Of a stretch of 64,000 nt of DNA, positions 32,601 through 43,379 are shown piece after piece (positions within the stretch are counted from its first letter, which is position 1; every line of letters begins with the position of its first letter). The stretch comes from Lunularia cruciata (lineage: Eukaryota > Streptophyta > Marchantiopsida > Lunulariales > Lunulariaceae), in contig OX419755.1 in the NCBI GenBank assembly GCA_948567375.1, forward strand, positions 82,974,218 to 83,038,217, written 5' to 3'. The notes below the pieces were generated by a model. The model searched no databases. It had not been told where the DNA came from and worked only from the letters and a program-made list of their open reading frames with translations. Position numbers and translations under genes: made by a program.

Positions 32601-34914
32601 CGAGAGCTTCTCCTCAGGTTGTTCCTTATTCAAAGACCGGAAAAAGCTAAATCCTGAAGATAGCGAGAATCACACCCTATCAATTGTACAATAGGTTGCC
32701 CCATCTAGCCCACACATACTTAATTGCTCCACCCTGCAGAGAATACAAGTATCTCGACAAAGTCAAAACTGCGGTGTGTTTTGATAATTAGAAGCAAACC
32801 CGAGAACTTGCAAGCAGATAAAAACATTGGCCATATAGCTCAAAATTTTCTGAGCGTCGTAGGTTGCGCTTACGCGCTGTGTGCTGAATTTATTTCATAG
32901 GAACTAATGCGCTTTAAATCATGACCAGATACAGGGATTGATCGCTATTCTGGCCCAATGTAAAGCATGAGATGATTTGCAACAATAGAGACTGAAAGAG
33001 AAGTGAATATTGTACATTGAGCAGATCAAAAGAAGCAACGGGCAAAGGAGGGCATGCCGGGAGATAACATAGGCAGCAGAAGTGAAATCATGTAAGATTT
33101 CTTTCACTCTACTAGTTGAAACGGGTAATGAGTTATGAATTGGGTTCCCTTGAGAGGTCTAAGTTGAGAATTTCCTCTTTTTCTCAGGCTTCCAGGATCT
33201 GATAGAATATGCACCTGCACTCGCCATAATGCTCCATGTTGTGGATTGTAAGGACAATTCGTGGTTTCTGTAAAAATTGGCGGTTATCAGTACGAAAACT
33301 CTTGGATATGACAATATCATGGTGAGTCCTCTGTGATACAGAAAGACAAAACAAGCAGATACGCTTCACGAACCTTAGCTTCCAGACCACATTTATCTGC
33401 AGTCAATAGGAGTCTATTTTAGCTCGCACAGACGCTTCTCTCTTTCAGTCAACTGGTAGTCAACTTTACGTCCCTGGTAATTCAGGGAATGACCTTAGAA
33501 TCTGTCGAAAACAATTTGCAGAGAAGAGTCGTTTTCAAGAACACCTTTAGAGTACGGAAAATTGTGTCGAGAAGAGCTTAGTCGACAACTGCTTACCTTC
33601 AGAGAAAGTTGATGGTACATATCCCAGTACAGCATTGCCAGTACACCAGTGTGCCATTCATGAATATGAATAACGTCAGGCTGGTCGCCAGTGACCTACA
33701 CTTATGCGGAAGAACTCGTCATTCTCATACTTGTATCTTTGGGCGTTAGTTGCTGTTACCTGATATGTGCGTAGTTAGCAACGTACCCCTCTTAAGTTTC
33801 TTGAATCAAGGAAAAATTTAAAGCTAACAAGGCCACATGAAAACTGGAAGTGGCCATAGGTAGTTGATTTGTTGCTAGCACGACCACGAGATCAAGCGAT
33901 CTTGTCGGAGGGACTACATTGGGGATGGGGACAAACCTGCATTCTCTCAAGACACGCGCGACTGAAAAACAAGTAAGCCTCCATCTCATCATACGCTCCA
34001 CCATAAATTTGACTTCCTTTGAAGAAGTTATTTTCTGGGTCTACCAGCAATACTGGGACTCCAGCCACTTTACCCGTGTACGTTCTCACTGATAACCAGG
34101 ATCCCTGATGGTAGGATGAGAACGAGTCTGCTTCGTTGAGAGCTTCTATTTCCGCCTTGTGGATACATTCATAGAAGGGAAGCATAACAAGCACCTTGTG
34201 CCCCCTCTCAAGGCATGCCCGTCCAAGCCCGGTCACCACATCTCCTAAGCCACCTACTTTGGCGACAGGTGCCATTTCAGCGGTCACATGAACAATGTAA
34301 GAAGGGTTCTTATCCCCTTCGATCCTCTTTCCTGATCCTGAATCTTTCTTGCCGGTGGTTCTAACATGAAAATCATCCAAATTTTGTTTCCTCTTCCAGA
34401 AAGGGACGTCATCCTTATGAGACGGCCAGTTGATGTTGGCTATCTGTGAAAGAATTTGCGTTGTTTCTTGGTCTGCAGAAAGTTGATCCTCTAGGTTTGA
34501 TGAATTCTCGACCTGCTCTAAGCAACCGTATGCACATCCAATGCAGTTCTCTATCAAAAACTGATGCAAGATATTTGCACAAACTGATCTGCTTGCAAGT
34601 AAAACAGGAACATAATGAGTTATGCAAAAGAATCTACACAGGCTTCCTTCGTCAAGCATAGCAGTTAATCTGTTCTTAGTTTCTAAGTTCAAATGACAAG
34701 TAGAGCTCACCATTACAGCAGGAGTCTTTGACTCCGAGACTGCCGTGGTCTTCGCTTGGCCAACTTCATTCGATCTTTTCGAATTCAACACTGCATTGCT
34801 TGAGCTGACATCTTTTAAGTAGGTTGAATTCTCTGCGCTGACTTCAACAACGACCTTCTCCAACTCCGCTATTCGGGCAAGCAGCTTCTCATTTGCAGCA
34901 AGTAGTCTAGATAT
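29605..34914 (-). CDS. Starch synthase (GT5, SSIII/SSIV-like), 5' end not resolved
   Basis: It transfers glucose from ADP-glucose to growing alpha-1,4-glucans, in plastids. I joined 15 exons with GT-AG introns in phase: 34914-34711, 34512-33937, 33695-33597, 33267-33215, 32733-32676, 32380-32298, 32061-31984, 31713-31634, 31438-31242, 30985-30911, 30716-30676, 30571-30466, 30167-30085, 29887-29814, 29714-29605. They total 1917 nt (638 residues plus TAA). Residues 1-25 form a leucine-rich coiled coil ([20 protein letters not shown]). The catalytic part starts near 139: [16 protein letters not shown] (ADP-glucose-binding Lys), [116 protein letters not shown] (catalytic Glu), [14 protein letters not shown] and a closing [12 protein letters not shown]. 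No break is seen. The second splice site (34512) is the least certain. The class assignment (SSIII, SSIV or a seed-free-plant class) is open. Confidence 0.93.
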
Positions 34915-37428
34915 CTACATTTGTGCCAGTTTGCCACATGAGCTGCCCCTGATTATTCATCGAATTAGATCTAAGGTTCAAAACAGACCCAGAAACGGAG
35001 TGAGAAACGAAATTCAGCAAGGTCCAGGACTGCGACGTAAACTGTATGTCAGCTATTTGCTTTTCAAATCAACGGAGGCCATGATACAGGAGCCTCGTCA
35101 CGTGGAGTAAACTTGGGCATTGTAGCAATATATCTAAACTTAATCTCCTGACGTCAATTGCACAGAGCAGATTTACAAGCATGGACCTGCTTCTATGGTT
35201 CAACCAATGCTGCACAGCATGGCACTGTCCTACTATATCCAAAATATGGAGATGAAAAAAGTTACGAGGTACAGACTTTGTCTTCTGTTGTTTCCACACG
35301 CTCAACATCTCTGTACTCTGCTCGGCCAGTACTATCAGGTCTGTTTGCAGCTGCAGCCTGTGTGGTCCTAGAACATCTCGGTGTCGTCGTCTTTACAGGC
35401 CATGTCCATGATTTGGGCCTGATATGGTGTCTTGCTTCTAAGGTGCCCTGTAGTTTCCAGGTATCTATTATGTGCTTAACTCCACATCCCCAAGAAAGTA
35501 TGTGCGTCATAGTATCTGTTCCGCATAAAACTCCCAATCTTCTGCTCATGACAGTCATTTCCAACACAAGACATGAAAATAAGAATTTTCCGGCAAAACT
35601 TATAATGGTTGTTCTCTACTCTACTCTGCGCTGGGCGAGAAGGGAGAACATGGACAGGAAGGTGGATGAAATTGTGAGATACAAATCCTTCTTTTCCAGC
35701 AAAAGCTCTCAAAAGCTTTTGACTTCTCCAACACAAGACATGACAATATAGATTTTCCAGCAAAACTTATAATGGTTGTCCTCTACCCTACACTGCGCTG
35801 CATGAGAATCGAGAACATGGACAGGAAAGTATATGAAATTGCTAGATATTACTTTCCTGCAACATTGGCTTCTTTCGCAGCTTCTCAATAGCACTTAAAT
35901 ACTATAACTGAAAACTCGCGCGATGCTCACTATAGAAGTAACAAATGAAGTTTCAAATTTCAATCCACTCCTAGTGATGTGTCAAAAACCAGTCCTAATC
36001 ATATGCTCAAGCCATTAGTGTTCCATACAGAAAGGTTTGGACTGTCAAATTTCGACACAGCTGGAGTTTCCAAATTGACTGCTTTGGGAGCATAAACTAG
36101 CCATCTTCGCGCACGTAGTGCAAACTATGGCTTGACCACCTTTGCAGAACATTCTGTAGCTCCTGGAAATTTGACGAAGGATTCATGAAAGCATCGTTCA
36201 CTTGGTCTAGTTTTAAATTTAGAATGCCGCGATGCAGGACAGTTACTGACTAGATGAAGTGAAATGACTGCGGATGCAAACGTAGGATTCTGCTACGAAC
36301 TAAGGTACCTGTGACTCACACAACATTACAAACTGAGAAGGACGCACTGGATCCTGAATTGCTCAGAGCTGAGCTAAGATAAAATGTTGACGCACACTGT
36401 TGAATTTTCATGGAGGCTTTACTCTCCTGCAACGAAAGCCATATCAGCAGTTTTGAGCATTCTGCTATTACCCGGGAATCGGATGTAGACGACGCAAAGT
36501 TGAACAAATGCCACTAATCATTGAAGCATACTTTGTATCTTCGTGGACAGACAAGATGTGTGTACGGAATAGCGATATCTGATCATTTGAATAGAGTTTC
36601 AACATATGCAACCGAGTATAGGAAACATAATTATGAGAATAATCTAAAGGAAGAAAGTAAATTTCAATAAGTTTACAAGTGAATCAGGAAAGAGAAAGAA
36701 AGCTACCTTCATCTAAGATAAGCTCAAAATAAAGATCAATTTACAGATAGAGATATACCTTGCGAATAAACACCACAGTGTAGAGCATGCATTACAAATA
36801 ATTCGCACTACTCTGTCTGAGAGAAACTTCCGCGCACCAAACTGTGCAAGATTGTTTAAGCTATCCATGGACTTAAAACTACATTGCCTTTCAATTGAAT
36901 AGCAACGACGAATAACGGAGAAGAGACTACCGGCAAAAGAGAAAGTAGGTGCTCAACAAAAATTCAGGTGAAGACGGTCCTCATGTTCCTGCGCTGTTAC
37001 AGATGACACAATCCGCACACCTTCGCTTCGGAAACCTCAAATATGCGCAAGCTATTTGCTGAAGGTCCACCCTCGAGTGTGATACCTCCACTGTTGAAGC
37101 TCCCCACAAGCACTTCGGCGACGTACAGTACTTACTTCATAGTATCCAATCCATGTCCAAGTAGCAAGCATATTTTAGATCCAAAACCTGTATATCCACG
37201 CGAAAAGCAAACGTCCAATCTGCTACGCAGCAACTCTCCTGTGCATGAAGCTGCCACAAATGCCAGGCTAATTTTGCCCATACATGGAGTGCCCCAACTT
37301 TGGCACTTCGATTAAAAGCCACCCCAACTTGGCGGAATTGGTCCCTGGTGGCAACCGTCTGTCAAGGTGCCAACTGAATGATAGTCTTGACTGGCCACTT
37401 GGATCTGATCATTAGAGAGAATGCGACC
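34915..37428 (-). other. Upstream region of the starch synthase; candidate 5' exons
   Basis: The transit peptide and first exons should lie here. Two minus-strand candidates: an open stretch just upstream of the first placed exon, about 35075-34915 (SQSWTLLNFVSHSVSGSVLN), Ser/Leu-rich like a transit peptide but one base out of frame with that exon; and 35470-35290 (RCSRTTQAAAANRPDSTGRA), rich in Ala/Thr/Arg. Neither could be joined with certainty. A 197-codon plus-strand open frame (35158-35751) overlaps a tandem duplication and has no recognised domain. Confidence 0.35.
35560..35853. repeat. 167-bp-period imperfect tandem duplication
   Basis: The block TCCAACACAAGACATGA... with TTTTCC(G/A)GCAAAACTTATAATGG and GAACATGGACAGGAA starts at 35560 and again at 35727. 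About 125 bp are shared by each copy, with scattered differences. The copies are separated by about 40 unshared bases containing AAAAGCTCTCAAAAGCTTTT. Confidence 0.88.
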
Positions 37429-37714
37429 GGATGGGAAGGCCCCACTTACCAAGCAGTACAAGGAGAAAACAAAGGGGCAAAATGGGGCTAAGCTTATCGG
37501 TTATCAAGCCGTACAAGTAAAGGACAAATGGGGTAAAATGGACTACATTCCATTTTGATAGTCATCAAGCCGAACAAAGAAAAGACAGGAAGGCGAACAA
37601 AGAAAAGACAGGAAGTAAAATGGGACTAGGTTCCATTTTGATCGTTATTGGAGGCTACCCCATTTTTATAAAAAAAAATCCCTCCTTGTATGGCCTGTTG
37701 GGGCCTTCCCATCC
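37429..37714. mobile_element. MITE, 286 bp, terminal inverted repeats
   Basis: GGATGGGAAGGCCCCA at 37429-37444 is perfectly inverted at 37699-37714, and a second inverted pair TACAAGGAG/CTCCTTGTA lies inside (37457-37465, 37682-37690). The interior has about three degenerate tandem blocks (each with an (A/G)ACAAA...AAAATGG core, two also with CATTTTGAT) and a 21-bp direct repeat of CGAACAAAGAAAAGACAGG near 37570-37613. No coding capacity. Partial relatives lie at 28.87, 39.89, 47.56 and 62.02 kb. Confidence 0.8.
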
Positions 37715-38999
37715 TTCATGTGTTCTAATTGATTTTCTTTTTTCTCTCTATTTTGATAATTCGGATTCTCAATTCTTGTGTGTAAAGTAGAATTAATCTA
37801 TCGTTTGCAAAACGGATTTTGATACTTCTAAAACTTCTTAAATATAGAAGGGTAGAGAATATTAGCTGAGATTTATGGGTCCACTGATCAAATTCTTTTA
37901 ATTAGAAAACAAGGTTTAGGTTACTATAATAACAGTCAATGTACGTTTTTAATTGATCTCATTTAAAAAAAAATCATAAAATTCATTCAAAACAAATTTA
38001 AAATCAAAATTAAATAAATGATTCAAAATCAAGATTAAAGTAGCATTATGTTACATGAGCTTGCAAGAATAAATATAGGTTACTTTTGAATTAATATTTT
38101 TATTTTTCAATCATTTTGGATTTTAAAATTATTTTTCATCTTTTTTGTAATAATTTTGGTGCATAAATATTTATAGTGCGGATTATTCTAATAGCTCATG
38201 TGAAAGAATTTTGATATAATTGAGATGCCAAAATAAGATCATAAATTTAAGATTGTCTTCTCATCAACAAGTGTGGAAATCTTTTAGATATTTTACTTTT
38301 GATACAACTTTATTCAATCACTTTAATTACTCCCATAATTAACAATTGTTATATATGAATTTCATAAGTACATGAACAATTTCTATGTATGTGAGTTTAA
38401 CAGATACATGAACAAGAAGATACTCATCAACTTTTCAGAATAATTATTTTCTAGTAAGCAATGTCTTCTGTCTTAGAAGCACATTAAAGAGATGATATGG
38501 AGTTCAATGCTTACCTTCTTACTTCATGGTGCTTTGCATTACTAGTCATGAAAGATTCCTCTTGATTGAGAAATAGCACACCCTTAGAAATCCAAGGATA
38601 TAAGGTAGGCTTTAGAGGTAGTAATGGTGGCTTTCTTTTACACTAGAATGTAGTTAGGTGCAAGAGATGATTCCTTGAACTTGTCCTTAAATCTAATGCT
38701 AATTTGTAGTGATGTTTTGATTGACCTATGATTTATAGGCAAAGAAACTTGAGTCGTATTGAAACAAGAGCTAGATCCGATCAAAATCTATGGACAAATT
38801 GAACTACCATATATATAAACTATTATATGAACATTTTAAAGTTGGAAGTGATATCCTTATACAAAGTTGGAAATGGATATCCAAACCTAGATAGAACTTC
38901 ATTGATCATATGCGAGTCAAGTACGAGGTGTGGTACATTTAAGATTCAAATAATAAATATGGTAGAGTTAGGATTTAAATCATATGTATATGTATGGTA
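37715..38999. other. AT-rich spacer
   Basis: Very AT-rich, with no open frame over 60 codons and no repeat matched elsewhere in the window. Nothing is recognised. Confidence 0.5.
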
Positions 39000-39884
39000 G
39001 AATTAGGATTCAAGATCTTGCGTCCTCGCGTACTTGCGACTTGTTAAATATGAGACGTGCCGGAGGGTCAAAGTACTTTAATAAAATTGTAAAGTTTTAC
39101 GTCAATTCCATCACCTCTCTCTCTTGCATTGCTTAGGCACGGACTACGTACTTCGGAACATCAAATTAGACGCAACGAATCTCGGGCCTTGGTAGTAGAA
39201 GTTCAGGGCACGAAGTATTCCGGCTTGAAACGATACATAAAATTGTAAGCTCAAGATTCTTGAGTGACCCAGCTAAGAGGAAGAGGCTGCATTTCTCCTA
39301 ATCTGAACAGATAATCCTTTGGTTTTTGCGTCATCGAAAGGCACTGCGGTAGAACGAAACAGTCGCATTCGCTCAACCGGGAGATCTGTTTGCTTTGATA
39401 TCATTCGGGTGCCCCCTCATCATCCTTCTGGTCACTGATGTTCCTCGAACAACCGTACTACTAGGTTTGTGTTTCTACGACAACAAGACCAAGGGAGTGC
39501 AATGTCAGTGATTGGGCTAAAATTATTACCAGGACATCTCTCGACTTTCATTCACCACCTTCGCAAAATTTAAGTTCCAGCTGCGTTTCTTTTGATTTTG
39601 ACCTATGTACTAAAAACTCCGACTTCTGCCAGAACACATCTTCTCCACTCGTTAGTTTTACTCGTTATTTTTACACACGGTTTTGTGTCGTCACACGCGA
39701 GCTGACTTGACAGCAGCGGTATACCTGCTATACCCATGTTTAGGAAACTACCGCTGTGCAGTTCCGCATCATAGGAAAAAGTATTACCCAAGGAAACTAC
39801 CTGCAGACTCACCTTCTGGAACTTCTAAGCGATCTAATTAATGATCCTTAGACTGCGGTAGAGTAAGCACTGGTCTTGCCTATT

Positions 39885-39960
39885 TGACTCTATTGGGGCT
39901 TAGCCCCATGTTACCTTTTTTTCTCTCCCTTGATAGGGTCTTCCCATCCTTCATTTTTCC
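39885..39960. repeat. Partial MITE end, relative of 37429-37714
   Basis: TTGGGGCTTAGCCCCATGTTACC followed by CTCCCTTGATAGGGTCTTCCCATCCTTCAT, like the right half of the copy at 37.4 kb. It is a relic without a matching left end. Confidence 0.6.
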
Positions 39961-40925
39961 TACGCGGTCGCCTTTTATCATTTGATGATGCTCTCATCTT
40001 TGACTAGCTCTTCTATATAACTCTGCTCAGCACTGCTATGCCACCGAGCTATGCACCATGGTTCGTCTCTAGCTTCGCTTCTGCCTCTCTTAACGTATTG
40101 GTGGGTTAACTCAAGCAGGCGCAGACTGCATGGTAGTGATCGTCTAGAGTCATAATTTCCTACCTACTGCATACCGTTGCACATTATGTGCCGACCTCGT
40201 GTAAATATTGATAGGGTGGCCCCTTATTGGAATAGAAAAATTCCCTAAATAGAAACCAGAAAATTTGGTCTAGAAATTTGGTCAATTGGAGCACCAGCAA
40301 CATCCTGCAGGAACTCCATTTCATTGCTCTAACTCCTCCAAAGACGAAAGATCACCTCACACATTTGCCTTCTCTTCTTCCTCTTCGTCTAGCAGCCGTA
40401 CTGGTCCTTTGTAATTTAAATCCATACAGACTGCTACCTTCAAGTCAATAGTGTCACCTCTTCGATCAAAACTTATCCAATGTTTCTGTAATTTTGTCCT
40501 CTAAGCTTCTATGGGTTCCTACTTATTCGACCCTGTAACATGCGCCACAACGTCATCTCACATATCACTAAACTCCTAATAGTAGTCTTTGATGTGGAAT
40601 TACTGAATCCCTCTGCCTCTTGGAATGAAGAAAGAAAGCCACTCCCTGGTCATAACGCACAAGCAGTTCATGCTAGTCTGGCTTGGTCCATCCTGCCCTG
40701 TGTGGTCCTTCTCTAATGCTCATGATTGATTAGTCACCAATGACTATGAACAAAGGTCTCGGACGAGGCCAAATGGTGATGACTGGCCTTCTATTTGTCA
40801 TCTCTCTCCAACCACGGGCCATGTGATGAATTTACAAAGTCGAGCACGTATGACATCGAAGTTTACATCATATCATCAGTACAAATCGGCTCCTCTCCGA
40901 AAACCAAATGGCAGCCGGGGTGTTT

Positions 40926-40950
40926 ATTTGATACTCGTTGAGTATCAAAT
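40926..40950. repeat. Hairpin
   Basis: ATTTGATACTC and GAGTATCAAAT are perfect inverted arms around a GTT loop. Pairing extends outward imperfectly through GGGGTGTT / AACAACCCC, giving a stem of about 20 bp. Confidence 0.85.
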
Positions 40951-41769
40951 CAACAACCCCCGAATCTGACGCTTATCAATCGGAAAATGAGAGAAACTTA
41001 CCAGTCCAACGATGGTTCAATGGGAGTGAAGTGCTGAAAAGCACTCCTCGCTACCCGGCCATTTTCATCATTCATTTATAGTTCAATAATAGTAAAGTTT
41101 TGTACTCGATTCTATGTAAAGTTCAGAAAATATTCATGGGGGCTCGGGAAGGGACTTTAGTAAAATTACGTGCAGTTGATAGAAGTCCGTAAATAGCTGT
41201 TGAATCCGTCACGTAAGGGTGACCAGTAGGAATTTACGGCTCCAGGTAAGTCTGTAAATATTAACTAGAACATTAATTTAATTTAACTTGATTTGAATTT
41301 ACCCTAATGTTACAGAACTAGAGGAAAGGGGAACCAGAGGAAACTGCCAGGCCATAGAGGGAACCATGGCTTCCAAATTTGCACTTACCCTTTTGTACGG
41401 GATGTTGGTATTCCGTAATCGAGGTCTGGCTTCCGTCTTTGACGTTCTACCATGAGATTCGTCTTTGCCATTTGACCTCAGGCTTCAAGCTTCTGTCTTC
41501 CGTAATCTTAAAGGGTTACAATCAATAACATTTGAGACATCTTTGATGTTTATATCTTGAGTTCATGCGATCATACTTTGGGTTTCCCGAGACTTGCGTA
41601 GCAATCTGCGTCGTTGTTTTAGGGGGGACCCATTGTATAGTTAGGGGTACGAGGGACGCATTAGCATTAATGATATATAGGGAAAAGCCTCGAACATTCA
41701 TTGGCAATTCACCAAGAAAATAGAAAAATATATATAAAAGAGTATCACGGCCGATCTTGATAATGAAAA

Positions 41770-42900
41770 TGATTCTTTGGATTTAGATGAGTGTCTAGAG
41801 GATGTAGATGATTTTAGTGACACGATGAAGCTGTTGTTTAAATGCTGGCAGTTTGCAATTAGAAAGAGATGTCTTGAACCCCGAGTTTCTTTTCCCCAAA
41901 GTTCTGGATTTGAGAATATTTTAGAGATCTTGATCCAAAAGCTTTTAGACAGCTCACTATAATGGAAGTCCATTCTTTTCATGTGCTAGTAAATTCATAA
42001 GGTATTCAGGAAAAGATACAAGAAGAATCAGACACCATGTGGATCCAATTAGCTTTTGCTCTCAAACAATTTGGTCACCATGGGAATGTTGTTTGTGTAG
42101 CACGAGGCTTAAATATATGGGGAAAGAGTGCAAAGGTCAACAATTATATTCATCAAAAAATTCATGAAAACCATCTTATTAATTTTGGGGAAGGAGGTGG
42201 GGTGGCTGGATAGAGATTAGAGAAGGAGTACTTCATCCACATTTGCTCAAAAAGGTTTCTTGTGATGTGTGGGATTGGTTGGTGGCACTTTGTTTCCACT
42301 TTCACCTAGATCAACTATAGATATTGAACTATATTTTAGTCACAAGGCTTGTATTTCATTAATGGACATAGATATTGAACTATATTTTAGTCACAAGGCT
42401 TGTATTTCATTAATGGACAAGTGATACTCAGCAATAAAAGATGAATAATTCACTTCATGAGAGGTAAGTGTATGTATGTATGATTTATATTAAAGGTAAT
42501 GTTTTGTTGTATTTCAGACTCTCCATGCTAAAAAGAATAGATCTTAAACTTTAACCTAGTGTTCAATGTGTTGCCGATAAGGTAATTTATGATAATGAGA
42601 AGACTATTGCTATTATAGTTTTGTGGTATAGTAGTAGTAAATTTTTTGATGGTGATTGGATTTTATTTGTGAGGTTCTAAATGCTTAGGGTATTTTCAAG
42701 GATGTCATAGTCATGACATTACATATTTAAAGAAGTCTCCAATTTGGATTGAATTGAATCAAAGAGGACTTGTGATAGTTTTGAAAATAATCAATTGGAG
42801 ATTTAAGTTATGTTCTAATGGATCATTTAGTGCAATCTTTCATGCAAGTGCAAGTAGAGGACAAGTAGCTTTAAAATAAATTTGTGGCAAAGACTCAGAT
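41770..42900 (+). pseudogene. PIF/Harbinger transposase relic
   Basis: The plus strand shows the N-terminal helix region (ENILEILIQKLLDSSL), then MWIQLAFALKQFGHHGNVVC, the start block of PIF/Harbinger (HARBI1-type) transposases, then IELYFSHKACISLMD and finally SHDITYLKKSPIWIELNQRG, which matches CHDMAYVKNSPIWTDFNTR in the copy at 45.3 kb. Such enzymes are DDE-type and act with a Myb-like partner. Many stops; the C-terminal DDE part is missing after 42.85 kb. It contains a perfect 51-bp duplication. Confidence 0.8.
42317..42418. repeat. Perfect 51-bp tandem duplication
   Basis: ATAGATATTGAACTATATTT... starts at 42317 and is repeated without a mismatch from 42368. The period is 17 codons, so the transposase-like frame is kept across the repeat (IELYFSHKACISLMD twice). 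Identity implies a recent event in an otherwise old relic. Confidence 0.95.
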
Positions 42901-43379
42901 ATTTAACTAGCATTGTAAAGGAGTGCTAAAATCTGAATAGTATTCACTTAGAGAGTTAAGAATCCAGCATAAAAACCCTAATAGAAATTCATACTTGTTG
43001 AGGTGGATAAGCATATGTATTCTCCCATATGAAACAAATCTTCCACCATGCTTTGTGAAATTGTCTTCTTCCTCTTTGTTGTCTTCATTGGCAAACAAAA
43101 TGCTTAACATATCATAGTTATGGTGAGAACAAAATCTCTCCCTCTAACCATCCCTTTATGAGTGTCCCTCTTCCAAATGCATGTAAACTGTATGCACACT
43201 TCTACTTGCAAACATATCAACACATAAATATGTCAATATTTACCATCTCCAAATTCCATGTACAAAATAGACCCTCAAAACCTAAACTCCATTCCCCGAC
43301 CTATGCAAACCTTCACCTAGCCGCACAAACAAAGTACAACAAACACACAAACCATAGCTACCATGCAAACTAGCTCTAT
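42901..43379. other. Spacer between PIF relics
   Basis: A short acidic minus-strand open stretch (42907-43110, NEDNKEEEDN) resembles in position and composition a Glu-rich stretch at 53.2-53.3 kb next to the other PIF element. No function can be given. Confidence 0.35.

Larger units (their letters stand above)
39000..41699. other. CpG-containing island without a recognised gene
   Basis: Composition like the starch synthase region, but no protein family could be seen on either strand. Noted inside: a partial MITE end (39885-39960), a TATATAA site at 40014-40020 followed by short open frames, and a hairpin at 40926-40950. It could hold a gene with short exons or a non-coding transcript. Confidence 0.35.

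Noticed and set aside
35158..35751. 197-codon plus-strand open frame, the longest outside transposons
   Set aside because: It runs through the first copy of a tandem duplication, has no recognised domain, and lies where the minus-strand starch synthase 5' exons are expected. It is kept only as a note in that region.
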